NCBI RefSeq assembly: GCF_051195215.1 | Contig: NZ_JBNAZM010000003.1 | Location: 1-64,000 of the forward strand | Direction of reading: 5' to 3' | Length of the DNA: 64,000 nt | Source of the DNA: Arhodomonas sp051195215 | Lineage (GTDB): Bacteria; Pseudomonadota; Gammaproteobacteria; Nitrococcales; Nitrococcaceae | Shown: one piece after another, positions 27,110 through 34,500 of the stretch | Numbering within the stretch: position 1 is the stretch's first letter | Layout of the letters: each line of letters opens with the position of its first letter | The notes under the pieces: generated by a model | What the model was told of the DNA's origin: nothing | The model's input: only the letters and a program-made list of their open reading frames with translations | Database searches by the model: none | Made by a program: the position numbers and the translations under genes

Positions 27110-27446
27110 GCCGGTCGACACGAACGAGGAGTGGGTGGCCGCTCTGCGCGCCGCCTGCGAACGCCGTAGCCAGACCAAAGTGGCGCGAGATCTCGGCTAC
27201 AGCCCCGCGGTCATCAGCCAGTGCCTGCGCGGCACCTACCGGGGCAATGTCAGCCGCGTGCGCGAGGCCGTCGAGGGGGCCCTCATGGGGCACACCGTCG
27301 ACTGCCCCGTGCTCGGCGAGCTGCCGCGTGACGCCTGCCTGCGCCACCAGGAGCGCGAGTTCGCCGCCACCAACCCCGCACGCGTGCAGCTCTATTACGC
27401 CTGCCGCAGTGGTTGCCCTCATAGCCGGTTGCCGGAGGAGTACTGA
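27102..27446 (+). CDS. Phage early HTH protein
   Basis: A 114-residue protein with a lambda-type helix-turn-helix in QTKVARDLGYSPAVISQCLRGTYRG (about 26-50). The C-terminal half has four cysteines (C68, C80, C104, C109), possibly metal-binding. Similar proteins follow gene B in other transposable phages of Pseudomonas type; the role is unknown. ATG 27102 overlaps the previous stop; an in-frame start 28 codons upstream is a shadow of that gene. Confidence 0.72.
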   Translation: MSEPVDTNEEWVAALRAACERRSQTKVARDLGYSPAVISQCLRGTYRGNVSRVREAVEGALMGHTVDCPVLGELPRDACLRHQEREFAATNPARVQLYYACRSGCPHSRLPEEY

Positions 27447-27449
27447 CCA

Positions 27450-27755
27450 ATGAGCGAGGAGACCAAGCGAATCGCCGTGCGCGTGGAGACCCGAGCGTAC
27501 TACCACGTCCACGTGGACATCCCAGCGCACCTTTTGGCGGAGATCGAAGCTCAGGATTTCGTGTACCGAGCGGAATTCTGGACGTCGCTCGGTGAGGAGC
27601 TCACCGACTCGGACCGCTACTGGCTCAACGAGGAGGTCGACGACGTGACCGTGCACGAGGTCGGCGCGGACGAGACGTCTAACTGGGCCTCGATGAGTGC
27701 CGAGGATTGGGCGTCGCACAAGGCGCGCACCGACTGCAAGTTCGGCCGGGAGTGA
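27450..27755 (+). CDS. Hypothetical phage early protein
   Basis: 101 residues, acidic, no family recognised. The N-terminus (RIAVRVETRAYYHVHVDIPA) looks like a beta-rich small domain; the rest is rich in Asp, Glu and Trp (WASMSAEDWASHKA). It lies 3 bp after the previous gene, with a GGAGG (27436-27440) upstream of the ATG. No DNA-binding or membrane feature seen. An acidic early phage protein could be a DNA mimic or host inhibitor, but this is speculation. Confidence 0.6.
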   Translation: MSEETKRIAVRVETRAYYHVHVDIPAHLLAEIEAQDFVYRAEFWTSLGEELTDSDRYWLNEEVDDVTVHEVGADETSNWASMSAEDWASHKARTDCKFGRE

Positions 27756-27765
27756 GGACAGCACG

Positions 27766-28098
27766 ATGCCCCAGCACATCTACTCCGACGAATACCTCGA
27801 CCACTACGCCGACCGCTACTGCGAGCTCTGGCTGCACCTGCACGGCATCAGCCTGCTCCAGTACCTGGCTGCCCCCGAGGCGTGCGAGCGGGTCGCGCGG
27901 AAGTGGTCGGATCATCCCGAGCCGTGCCCCTCGTCGATTCTCCCCCAGGAGATCACCCGCGCCGAGCAAGCGCTCGAGCGCGAGGCCGAGCGCGGCCTCG
28001 AGCACTGCCCCCGGCGCGGTGGGGCGATCGTCGAGCCGCTGCATCACCACCGCTACCCGCGGCGGCGGCCGTTGTTCGCACGGAGGGTCAAGGTATGA
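27766..28098 (+). CDS. Hypothetical phage protein
   Basis: 110 residues; MPQHIYSDEYLDHYADRYCE then a helical middle and an arginine/histidine-rich tail. I took ATG 27766, since upstream in-frame codons only read the tail of the preceding gene in another frame. The stop overlaps the start of the zinc-ribbon gene (ATGA). No function suggested by sequence. Confidence 0.6.
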   Translation: MPQHIYSDEYLDHYADRYCELWLHLHGISLLQYLAAPEACERVARKWSDHPEPCPSSILPQEITRAEQALEREAERGLEHCPRRGGAIVEPLHHHRYPRRRPLFARRVKV

Positions 28099-28328
28099 GC
28101 CGCCTGCAGCGATACGCCGATTACGTCTCGACCCTGCGTGCCGCGGGCGTGCCGCTCGCCAGCTACGCGTGCCCCTACTGCGAGCACGTGCTTGAGGCGC
28201 GAATCCCGTCGGGCGACGAGGAGCCCTACGACACGCTGACCGTCTGCCCGCATTGCGGCTGCCTGTTTATGCAGTGGACCTGGGCGGACGGGCATACCGA
28301 GACCAAGCGCCCGGGAGGTGTGGCATGA
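28095..28328 (+). CDS. Small zinc-ribbon protein
   Basis: 77 residues with two cysteine pairs, ACPYCEHVLEA and VCPHCGCLFMQW (about 25-35 and 51-62), a zinc-ribbon arrangement. It starts MSRLQRYADYVSTLRAAGVP. The function in the phage is unknown; zinc ribbons of this size commonly bind nucleic acids or proteins. It overlaps both neighbours by 4 nt in a tightly packed early operon. Confidence 0.72.
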   Translation: MSRLQRYADYVSTLRAAGVPLASYACPYCEHVLEARIPSGDEEPYDTLTVCPHCGCLFMQWTWADGHTETKRPGGVA

Positions 28329-28618
28329 GTGCGCGACGCATCAACGCGCCGTATTGCCCGCTGCCGTCGCGGCGGGTGCTCACCAACGCTCTACGAGCGG
28401 GCCGTTACCGGCTCGGCACTCTGGGGCTGGAGCGCTACTGCCGGCGGTGTGACGAGTTCTGGCCGGCGGACACCGAATTCTTCAACGCGTGCCGGACAGA
28501 GCCAACCGGACTGAATGCCTGGTGCAAGGCGTGCAACAGCGAGGCGAAGCGGGCCGCGCGGCAGGCGGCCCAAGGCGCGGCTAACCGTGGTGCACCGGTT
28601 TGGCGGCCTTGTGCTTGA
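28325..28618 (+). CDS. Small zinc-finger protein
   Basis: 97 residues with four cysteines: CRRCDEFWPADTEFF and WCKACNSEAKRAARQ (about 40-84). This is the two-CxxC pattern of phage HNH-like or recombination-directionality zinc proteins, but no HNH histidines are present. The C-terminus is very basic. It converges on the minus-strand gene 28581-28844 and overlaps its 3' end by 38 bp. Confidence 0.7.
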   Translation: MSARRINAPYCPLPSRRVLTNALRAGRYRLGTLGLERYCRRCDEFWPADTEFFNACRTEPTGLNAWCKACNSEAKRAARQAAQGAANRGAPVWRPCA

Positions 28619-28844
28619 TGCGTTTCAGGTGGGCGGCGGCGACTCTGAAATGGTCCACCGCTTTGGCGATCTCGTCGAGGTCGACGTCGGCGTACTCCTC
28701 GGCGAACTGCTCGGGGTTGCAGTGATAGCGCTCGGCGAGATTGGGCGATGGCGTGGTGCCCTGTACCGCTTCCCGCAGGCGGCGATGGTACTCGTCGAGT
28801 TCGTCGAGGAACGGGGCCAAATGATCCTTTCGCACGATCGGCAT
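28581..28844 (-). CDS. Minus-strand hypothetical gene inside the early operon
   Basis: 87 residues starting MPIVRKDHLAPFLDELDEYH, helical and acidic in the middle (EEYADVDLDEIAKAVDHF), with a basic tail (HLKRIKHKAAK). Codons show the strong G/C third-position bias of real genes in this window. A GGGAG ribosome site precedes the start. It faces the plus-strand gene at 28869 across only 24 bp, and the ribosome sites of both lie in the palindrome CTCCCTGGGAG (28850-28860). No family recognised. An opposite-strand gene within an early operon is unusual and may mark an insertion. Confidence 0.65.
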   Translation of the reverse strand: MPIVRKDHLAPFLDELDEYHRRLREAVQGTTPSPNLAERYHCNPEQFAEEYADVDLDEIAKAVDHFRVAAAHLKRIKHKAAKPVHHG

Positions 28845-28868
28845 AACCACTCCCTGGGAGGTTGATTG

Positions 28869-29114
28869 ATGAACTTGGAGACACAGCGCCGGTGCGCACG
28901 GCTTCTGAAGCTCTTCGAGGCGGAGCTCGACACGCGCTACCGGCACGTGCGCCGGGTGGCGCAGCAGCTCACCACGGCCGACGAATCCGAGCGCGAAGCG
29001 CACTTTGCGCGGCTCGAGCTCGCTGTCGGCGACATGCAAACGCTGCTCGGGCTGATCCTGCCCGAGGACACGGACAGTGACAACGAGGAGGGGTGCGATG
29101 AGCGCTTCTGCTGA
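28869..29114 (+). CDS. Hypothetical phage protein
   Basis: 81 residues, almost entirely helical: LETQRRCARLLKLFEAELDT, then HFARLELAVGDMQTLLGLIL, then an acidic tail. It overlaps the start of the DUF3164 gene by 17 bp. A GGGAGG site precedes the ATG. Likely a small oligomeric phage protein; function unknown. Confidence 0.65.
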   Translation: MNLETQRRCARLLKLFEAELDTRYRHVRRVAQQLTTADESEREAHFARLELAVGDMQTLLGLILPEDTDSDNEEGCDERFC

Positions 29115-29721
29115 TGCCATCCCGGCGGGCTACATGCGCAACGCCGCCGGCCACCTGGTGCCCGAGGACCAGGTGCGCGAGCACGACAAGATGCGTGACG
29201 AGGTCGCACGAGACCTGGCTGCCGAGGCGGTCGAGCTCAACCGGCGCCTAGCGGCCTTCAAGCGGCGCGCTCTGTCGGAGATTGCCGACCTGGTCGCGAT
29301 TGCCGCGGAGCGCTACGACGTCAACCTCGGTGGCAAAAAGGGCAACGTCACCGTCGCCACCTACGACGGCGACTTCAAGGTGGTGCGCTCCTACGCCGAG
29401 CGCATCGCCTTTACCGAGGAGCTGGAAGCGGCGAAGGAGCTGGTCAACGCCTGCATTCTCCGATGGTCGGAGGGGGCGAACGACAACATCCGCGCCCTGG
29501 TCGACCGCGCCTTCCGTACAGATACGAAAGGCCAGATCAAGACGACCGCGATCTTGGAGCTCCTGCGCCTCGACATCGACGACGACGAGTGGCAGCGCGC
29601 CATGGACGCCCTGCGCGACTCCATCCAAACCACCGGCACCGCCGTTTACGTCCGCGTCTACAAGCGCGCGCCCGGCGGCGATCGCTACGTGCCCGTGCCG
29701 CTCGATCTGGCCGCCGTGTAA
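29098..29721 (+). CDS. DUF3164 family phage protein
   Basis: 207 residues of the DUF3164 family, which is widespread in transposable phages between B and gemA. Typical features are MRNAAGHLVPEDQVREHDKM near the start, the helical KRRALSEIADLVAIAAERYD, the beta segment NVTVATYDGDFKVVRSYAER and a long C-terminal stretch TDTKGQIKTTAILELLRLDI. A role in replication or DNA modification control has been guessed but not shown; some databases mislabel it sulfate transporter. A GC hairpin follows the stop. Confidence 0.88.
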   Translation: MSASADAIPAGYMRNAAGHLVPEDQVREHDKMRDEVARDLAAEAVELNRRLAAFKRRALSEIADLVAIAAERYDVNLGGKKGNVTVATYDGDFKVVRSYAERIAFTEELEAAKELVNACILRWSEGANDNIRALVDRAFRTDTKGQIKTTAILELLRLDIDDDEWQRAMDALRDSIQTTGTAVYVRVYKRAPGGDRYVPVPLDLAAV

Positions 29722-29733
29722 AGGAAAAGCGAA

Positions 29734-29752
29734 ACGCCCCTCAGCGGGGCGT
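29734..29752. terminator. Hairpin after the early operon
   Basis: ACGCCCC-tcagc-GGGGCGT, 13 bp after the DUF3164 stop. No T-run follows on either strand, so it may be a factor-dependent or weak terminator between the early operon and the convergent cargo gene. Confidence 0.5.
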
Positions 29753-29804
29753 CGTCCGGCGGTGGTGTGCCGGGCCAGATGCGCAGCCGACGAGTGAACG
29801 AAGA

Positions 29805-30296
29805 CTAGCTGTGCGACCCCTCTGCTGGAGAAAAGGTGTCGAGGTGATCGAAGAGTTCCGGTGCACGCAACAGTATCCGTTGGAGCGTCGCTGTCTGCTG
29901 CAGATTGAAGTGAGCAGCCAGCGGTGCATTCCCATGCTTCACGTAGATCGTGAATTCACCGTCGATGGGGCGGTGGAACGTAACCGTGCACCCCGGGCCC
30001 AAGTACACCGTCTTCGCCCGCCGGTCCTCCTTGGTCAGGCGTCGCTTGTACGCGTCCGCCTCAGCGAGGACCTCGGCGAGCATCGCCGTCTCTCCGCGGC
30101 TGAAGGTACCCATTTCGGCACGGGCCTTCGACTGAAACAGCCGGATAGCGTGGCCGTCGGGCGTCTTGAGCACCTGGATTTCCATCTCCCCTATGGTTTC
30201 GACGGGCCAAGCGAGCGTGTATCGGTTGATGGCGGGCGGGTCGGTGGCTAGCCCAACCATGGGCCACAGCACGAGAGCGAGAAGCAGCGCGCGCAT
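29805..30296 (-). CDS. Secreted protein of unknown function (likely lysogenic cargo)
   Basis: 163 residues with a Sec signal peptide (MRALLLALVLWPMVGLATDP, cleavage after about residue 17). The mature part is mixed alpha/beta with HAIRLFQSKARAEMGTF and VYLGPGCTVTFHRPIDGEF. A GGAGG site precedes the ATG. It runs opposite to the phage operons, between DUF3164 and gemA, and so can be transcribed in the lysogen without the lytic promoters. No family recognised. Probably a moron gene changing the host envelope; inference from position and signal peptide only. Confidence 0.75.
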   Translation of the reverse strand: MRALLLALVLWPMVGLATDPPAINRYTLAWPVETIGEMEIQVLKTPDGHAIRLFQSKARAEMGTFSRGETAMLAEVLAEADAYKRRLTKEDRRAKTVYLGPGCTVTFHRPIDGEFTIYVKHGNAPLAAHFNLQQTATLQRILLRAPELFDHLDTFSPAEGSHS

Positions 30297-30362
30297 ACCT
30301 ACCTCCTTGGTAACGGCTGGTCGCGAGAGTATGCCACGAGGAAACTGTTGCGGGGTGAAGCG

Positions 30363-30941
30363 ATGAGTACTGACAGCCGCCGGCGCCAACTCGCCGCCAT
30401 CCACGCCCAGGCACGCCGCGTCGGCCTGGATCCGCATGGCGACCGTGACGCCTACGAGCAGATGCTCCAGGCCGTCGCCGGCGTGCGCAGCGCCGGCAAG
30501 CTCGACGCCGCTGGGCGGCGCAAGGTGCTGGATCACTTGAAGCGCGTCGGCGGCCGGCAGCGCCCGCGCAAGGCCGATTATCCCAATCGGCCGCACAACA
30601 TCGACCGGCAGCCGATGCTCACCAAGATCGAGGCGCTGCTCGCCGACATGGGCCTGCCCTGGCGCTACGCGGACGCGATCGCCAAGCGCCAGACCGGCAT
30701 CGAGCGCGTCGCCTGGCTGCGGCGACCCGACCACCTGGAGGGCGTCATCGCGGCGCTGCATGTCGAACAGGAGAAGCGTGGGTTGCTGGACCAGGTCGAC
30801 CAGCTCTGCGCCGAGCTCGGGCTTACCCGCGACGAGCTCCCGCAGCGCTACCGCCTGCCCCGCGGGTGGCAGCGCAACCGCAAGGTGCTGCGCCAGCTCG
30901 TCGACGCTCTCGCCGCCGACCTTCCGGTGGAATCGCGATGA
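30363..30941 (+). CDS. GemA-like protein (gp16, DUF1018)
   Basis: 192 residues of the Mu gp16/GemA family. Landmarks are RRQLAAIHAQARRVGLDPHG with DAYEQML near the start, AGKLDAAGRRKVLDHLKRVG, and the later KIEALLADMGLPWRYADAIA then RQTGIERVAWLRRPDHLEGV. In Mu, GemA alters host DNA topology and gene expression. I place the start at ATG 30363. It begins the middle-gene operon that ends with the Mor-type activator. Confidence 0.9.
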   Translation: MSTDSRRRQLAAIHAQARRVGLDPHGDRDAYEQMLQAVAGVRSAGKLDAAGRRKVLDHLKRVGGRQRPRKADYPNRPHNIDRQPMLTKIEALLADMGLPWRYADAIAKRQTGIERVAWLRRPDHLEGVIAALHVEQEKRGLLDQVDQLCAELGLTRDELPQRYRLPRGWQRNRKVLRQLVDALAADLPVESR

Positions 30942-31231
30942 CCGGCTGGTTGTTTCCGCTACTGGGTATCGTCGTGCTCGTGGCTCTGACGGCCTTTTTG
31001 CTCGGGCGTGAGTCAGCTCTCAGGGAATGTAAGGGTCAGCAGGGCCGCCGACACTTCTGGTTCAGCATGCGCTTCAACGAGCCATTCAAGACCTATTACT
31101 ACTCCGTCACCACGGAGATGGACGGACCGCTCACCGAGCGGTCAATCGACAAGCTCAGAGAGGAGATGCAACGGAAGATGCAAAGCACCGCCCGCCCGAC
31201 AATCCTCGCCGTATTGGAGCTGGACGAGTAA
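30938..31231 (+). CDS. Small membrane-anchored phage protein
   Basis: 97 residues with one N-terminal transmembrane helix (GWLFPLLGIVVLVALTAFLL, about 3-22). The remainder is soluble and probably cytoplasmic (HFWFSMRFNEPFKTYYYSVT...). It overlaps gemA by 4 nt. No family recognised. Confidence 0.65.
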   Translation: MTGWLFPLLGIVVLVALTAFLLGRESALRECKGQQGRRHFWFSMRFNEPFKTYYYSVTTEMDGPLTERSIDKLREEMQRKMQSTARPTILAVLELDE

Positions 31232-31680
31232 TGCGCATCCGCTGCCCCGCGTGCCACGCCGACTACAGCATCGAGCAGGCCGTCGAGGACGAGGCCGCGC
31301 GCGAGCTGATGGGGGTACTCTCCGACCTGCCGCGGGAGGTGAGTCGTCCGCTCGCCGCCTATCTTGGCCTGTTCCGGTCCAAGACCCGTGCGCTCGCCTG
31401 GGAGCGGGCCCTGCGCCTCAGCCGCGAGGCCCTCGCGCTCCACGACGACACGCGGCTCGTCGGCCAGGCCATGAGCGACGTCGTCGAGGCCATGCGGGTC
31501 AAGCAGGCCGACGGCGACTGGAAGCCGCTCACGAACCACCGATACCTGTCCCGCGTGCTGGAGTCCGCTGCCAACCGGGCGCCGGCGCGACCGGTGTCCC
31601 ATGACGACCGGACGGCCGCCGCCCCGACCAGCCGCACCGGCCAGGCCCTCGCCGCGCTGGGGGGCCCGCGCCGTGGCTGA
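31231..31680 (+). CDS. Phage zinc-ribbon protein
   Basis: 149 residues. The N-terminal RIRCPACHADYSIEQAVEDE is half a zinc ribbon, as found in many phage proteins upstream of mor-type genes. The helical middle (ARELMGVLSDLPREVSRPLA) resembles proteins annotated only as phage hypothetical. It starts on the last base of the preceding gene, and its stop lies inside the next gene's start (GTGGCTGA). Confidence 0.7.
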   Translation: MRIRCPACHADYSIEQAVEDEAARELMGVLSDLPREVSRPLAAYLGLFRSKTRALAWERALRLSREALALHDDTRLVGQAMSDVVEAMRVKQADGDWKPLTNHRYLSRVLESAANRAPARPVSHDDRTAAAPTSRTGQALAALGGPRRG

Positions 31681-32035
31681 CGCGCCGGACTGGTTCTTCA
31701 ACGCCATCAACGCCGGGCTGCAGGCGCTGGTCGTGTTGCACCTGCCGGGCGGACCGGGGCACGAGACAGTCGCCTACACGCGGGATGTATGGGTCGGCGC
31801 CCTGTGGGATGCGCCCGTCGAATGGCAGGAGAACGTGGATTCACGGCGCATTGAAATCGCCTTCAGACGTCTCGCGCGTCAGGCCGATCGCTGGCCCACG
31901 CCGCGGGCGCTGCTGGAGCTCATGCCCCCGCGGCCGCAGCCGCCGGCGTTGCCGGGGCCGACGATGTCCGCCGAGCAGAAACGCCGCAACAGCGAGCGCC
32001 TGCGCCGCGCCCTGCAGGAGGCCATGAAGCAATGA
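31673..32035 (+). CDS. Hypothetical phage protein before the activator gene
   Basis: 120 residues from GTG 31673, starting VADAPDWFFNAINAGLQALV. The middle (VDSRRIEIAFRRLARQADRW, PTPRALLELMPPR) is typical of unnamed proteins preceding mor in transposable phages. The C-terminus is basic and helical. The upstream in-frame ATG would overlap the previous gene by 80 bp and is less likely. It overlaps the activator gene by 4 nt. Confidence 0.68.
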   Translation: MADAPDWFFNAINAGLQALVVLHLPGGPGHETVAYTRDVWVGALWDAPVEWQENVDSRRIEIAFRRLARQADRWPTPRALLELMPPRPQPPALPGPTMSAEQKRRNSERLRRALQEAMKQ

Positions 32036-32439
32036 CGCAGGCCCTGGCGATCTACGACGAGGACCTGCCCGAGACGCTCGCCGAGATCCGCGAGCTCATC
32101 GGCACCGAGGGCATGCTCGCCCTGGTCGAGCACTACGGCGGTTGCCACGTGGACGTCCCCGCGGCCTTCCGGCCGGATCACCCGCTGGCGCGGATCCTCG
32201 GCCACGAGGCGGCAGTGGCATTCGTCCAGCGCTTTGCAGCGACCCGGCCGTATATCGCCAACCTCGCCAACGCTCGCCGGGTACTGCGGAACATCGAGAT
32301 CAGCCGCCGCTACGAGGGGGGCACACCGGTAAGCCGGCTCGCCCGCGAGTATCGTTTGTCCGAGCGCCAGATCTGGAATATCTTGAAGCGGCCGGAGACC
32401 CTGCGCGCCGTCCCCACCACCGGCGACCTCTTCGACTGA
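32032..32439 (+). CDS. Mor-type transcription activator
   Basis: 135 residues of the Mor/C family, which bind as dimers next to middle or late phage promoters and recruit RNA polymerase. The N-terminal dimerisation part (DLPETLAEIRELIGTEGMLA) is followed by the DNA-binding helix-turn-helix at about 93-120 (EISRRYEGGTPVSRLAREYR, LSERQIWNIL). The last codon abuts the first of the two 53-bp promoter blocks, its probable target. Only one Mor/C member is present, so it likely serves both middle and late functions. Confidence 0.9.
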   Translation: MTQALAIYDEDLPETLAEIRELIGTEGMLALVEHYGGCHVDVPAAFRPDHPLARILGHEAAVAFVQRFAATRPYIANLANARRVLRNIEISRRYEGGTPVSRLAREYRLSERQIWNILKRPETLRAVPTTGDLFD

Positions 32440-32488
32440 ACCCTTTCCTGCCGAGCCCCCGGCACCCGCCGCCTAGCATGGCGGCATG
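32436..32488 (+). promoter_or_regulatory. Late promoter block 1 (lysis/head operon)
   Basis: ctgaaccctttcctgccgag, 14 variable bases including gc-rich spacer, then gccgcctagcatggcggc and ATG. The same arrangement recurs at 40519-40571 with identical spacing. A -10-like TAGCAT (32474-32479) has no matching -35, as expected for an activator-dependent promoter. The predicted start point, 7 nt after the -10, falls on the A of the endolysin ATG, and no ribosome site precedes it. Confidence 0.72.
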
Positions 32489-33283
32489 ACGACACGCACC
32501 CTGCGCCACGGAGACACCGGCACCGAGGTCAGCGCGCTGCAGCGCCGCCTCGTCTTCGACGGCCACGCCATCGCCGTCGACGGCGTCTACGGCCCCGCGA
32601 CCGAGCGCGCCGTGCGAGCGTATCAGCGCGCCCACGACCTGGTGGTCGACGGCCTCGCCGGCCCGGTCACTCGCGCCGCGCTGGAGGGCGCGCCGCTGCC
32701 GGCGACTCTGCGCGAGAGCGACATCGTAGCCGCCGCCGAGCGGCTCGGAGTGGAGCCCGCCGCGGTGCACGCCGTCACCGAAGTGGAAGCCCGCGGCTGC
32801 GGATTCGAGCCGAGCGGCGACCCTGTCATCCTCTACGAGCGTCACGTCATGTACCGCCGCCTGGGCGCGTACACCGACCCCGAGCCGTGGGCCCGCAGCG
32901 CCCCGGAGATCGTCAACCCGGAGCCCGGCGGCTATGTGGGCGGCGCCGCCGAGCACGACCGCCTCCAGCGCGCCACCGCGATCCGCGTGACCCCGGCCCT
33001 GGAGTCGGCGAGCTGGGGGCTCTTTCAGATCATGGGCTACCACTGGGAGCGCCTCGGCTACGCGGGCATCGGCGAATTCGTCGCCCGCATGCGCGAGAGC
33101 GAGGCGGCTCACCTCGACGCGTTCGTGCGCTTCGTCCGCGCCGATTCGGCGCTGCACGCCGCGCTGCGCCGGCAGGACTGGCGTGCGTTCGCCCGGCGCT
33201 ATAACGGCCCGGCGTTCGAGCGCAATGACTACGACGCGCGGCTGGCCGCCGCCTACCGACGCCATCGGGAGGCCGAGGTATGA
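32486..33283 (+). CDS. Endolysin: peptidoglycan-binding domain plus N-acetylmuramidase
   Basis: 265 residues. A peptidoglycan-binding type 1 domain occupies about 5-67 (GDTGTEVSALQRRLVFDGHA then VDGVYGPATERAVRAYQ). An N-acetylmuramidase (DUF3380) domain follows from about 75, with the likely catalytic Glu in AVTEVEARGCGFEPSGDPVI and the later WGLFQIMGYHWERLGY. No signal peptide or transmembrane anchor is present, so release depends on the holin. First gene of the lysis/packaging operon, with a probably leaderless start. Confidence 0.92.
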   Translation: MTTRTLRHGDTGTEVSALQRRLVFDGHAIAVDGVYGPATERAVRAYQRAHDLVVDGLAGPVTRAALEGAPLPATLRESDIVAAAERLGVEPAAVHAVTEVEARGCGFEPSGDPVILYERHVMYRRLGAYTDPEPWARSAPEIVNPEPGGYVGGAAEHDRLQRATAIRVTPALESASWGLFQIMGYHWERLGYAGIGEFVARMRESEAAHLDAFVRFVRADSALHAALRRQDWRAFARRYNGPAFERNDYDARLAAAYRRHREAEV

Positions 33284-33341
33284 CGTGCAAGCCGGCCGCG
33301 CACCCGAGCAACCCCGCGAAACACTGACGCAGGAGGCAACT

Positions 33342-33563
33342 GTGCCGAAAGCCAACGCCACCAACACCGCCAAGCCCTGGTGGGCCAGCAAGACCCTGTG
33401 GGTCAACGTCCTCGCCCTGATCGCCGCCGTCACCGGTGCGCTCGGCATCGATGTCGGCCTCGATGCCGAGACCCAGACCGCCATCGTCGGCGGAATCATG
33501 GGCGTGGTGAACATCGTCCTGCGCCTGGTCACCGACCGCCCGGTGACCGTCGCCGGCGGCTGA
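33342..33563 (+). CDS. Putative holin
   Basis: 73 residues from GTG 33342, preceded by a good AGGAGG site. Two hydrophobic segments are visible (VNVLALIAAVTGALGI and AIVGGIMGVVNIVLRLV) with a short loop and a small tail. Size, two helices and position between endolysin and spanins support a class II-like holin. An upstream in-frame ATG at 33183 only reads through the endolysin in another frame. Confidence 0.75.
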   Translation: MPKANATNTAKPWWASKTLWVNVLALIAAVTGALGIDVGLDAETQTAIVGGIMGVVNIVLRLVTDRPVTVAGG

Positions 33564-33578
33564 TCGGCGGCCGTCGCC

Positions 33579-33830
33579 ATGAGTCTGCTCACGGGTGGGG
33601 CGCTCGGCGTCTTCGGCGTGCTCGCGCTGGCCATCTGGTATCTCCGGCGCGACCGGGACCGATACCGGCACCGGGCCGAGTCCGCCGAACGCCGCGCCGC
33701 GCGCCTCGCCCGCGGGCAGAGCGCCCAGGCCGATGCTGCCGAGGCCCTCACCGACACCCTGCAGCGCCAGCAAGCCGAGTCGGCCCCGATCGACACCGAC
33801 CGCCGCGACGACCTGGAGGGGCGATGGTAA
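33579..33830 (+). CDS. Putative i-spanin (Rz-like)
   Basis: 83 residues: an N-terminal transmembrane helix (GGALGVFGVLALAIWYL, about 6-22) followed by a highly charged coiled-coil region (RHRAESAERRAARLARGQSA). This is the layout of inner-membrane spanins, which span the periplasm and fuse membranes with the outer lipoprotein partner. It overlaps the Rz1-like gene by 7 bp. Confidence 0.72.
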   Translation: MSLLTGGALGVFGVLALAIWYLRRDRDRYRHRAESAERRAARLARGQSAQADAAEALTDTLQRQQAESAPIDTDRRDDLEGRW

Positions 33831-34135
33831 AGCGCATTACGGCTATGGCCGTCTGCCTGCTCGCCGCCGGCTGCACGACGCCGCGCGTCGAGCACGTCAC
33901 CACGCCGTTACCCCTGCCGCCACGGCCCGCGTTGCCGGCTGTGCCGAATGAAGGGCTCGAGTGCCTCGCACCGGATGTCTATCGCGCCCTGGTCGAGCGA
34001 GACCGTGCGCGACGCGACTACACCGAGCAGCTCGAGGCAATCATCGAGAGCACTCATAAGGACCGCGACGGCGCGCGCGTGTGCCTCGACTGCCAGCGCG
34101 TGCGGAAACATCGAACTCGAACCAGGGAGGGCTAA
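33824..34135 (+). CDS. Putative o-spanin lipoprotein (Rz1-like)
   Basis: 103 residues with a lipoprotein signal, MVKRITAMAVCLLAAGC, whose lipobox Cys is residue 17, followed by a proline-rich stretch (TTPLPLPPRPALPAVP), the hallmark of Rz1 proteins. Two late cysteines (CLDCQR) could form a disulfide. With its i-spanin partner it would disrupt the outer membrane. It is longer than lambda Rz1 (60 aa). The stop overlaps the next start (TAATG). Confidence 0.75.
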   Translation: MVKRITAMAVCLLAAGCTTPRVEHVTTPLPLPPRPALPAVPNEGLECLAPDVYRALVERDRARRDYTEQLEAIIESTHKDRDGARVCLDCQRVRKHRTRTREG

Positions 34136-34500
34136 TGGACCTCGCGTTCAACTGGAAGGCCGTGAGCGTGCTGATGACCCTGTTTCTGTCCTGGTCCGGT
34201 GCGCTGTTCTGGATCATCAAGTGGCTTCTGGATCGTTACCAGCGCCACATCGACCAACGCTTCGAGGGGCTGGAGCGCCGCGCCCTCGAGGAGCGACGCC
34301 GCTGGGAGGCCACCGACCGTGCCATCCTGGAGCTGCGCGCCGAGCTCCCCCAGCAGTACGTCCAGCGCGAGGACTGGATCCGCTTCTCCGGGCAGATCGA
34401 CTCCAAACTCGACCGGCTGCACGCGCAACAGGCCGAGATCGCCCAGTGGCTGAGTCGCGAAGACGGCCGACGGAAGGGAGAACACCATGCACGAGGTTGA
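34135..34500 (+). CDS. Phage membrane-anchored coiled-coil protein (DUF2730-like)
   Basis: 121 residues with a transmembrane helix (VLMTLFLSWSGALFWIIKWL, about 11-30) and then a long amphipathic helix (HIDQRFEGLERRALEERRRW...). Mu-like phages carry DUF2730 proteins with this layout just before the terminase genes; I believe this is one, but key motifs are few. GGGAGG precedes the ATG. It overlaps the next gene by 14 bp. Confidence 0.65.
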   Translation: MDLAFNWKAVSVLMTLFLSWSGALFWIIKWLLDRYQRHIDQRFEGLERRALEERRRWEATDRAILELRAELPQQYVQREDWIRFSGQIDSKLDRLHAQQAEIAQWLSREDGRRKGEHHARG

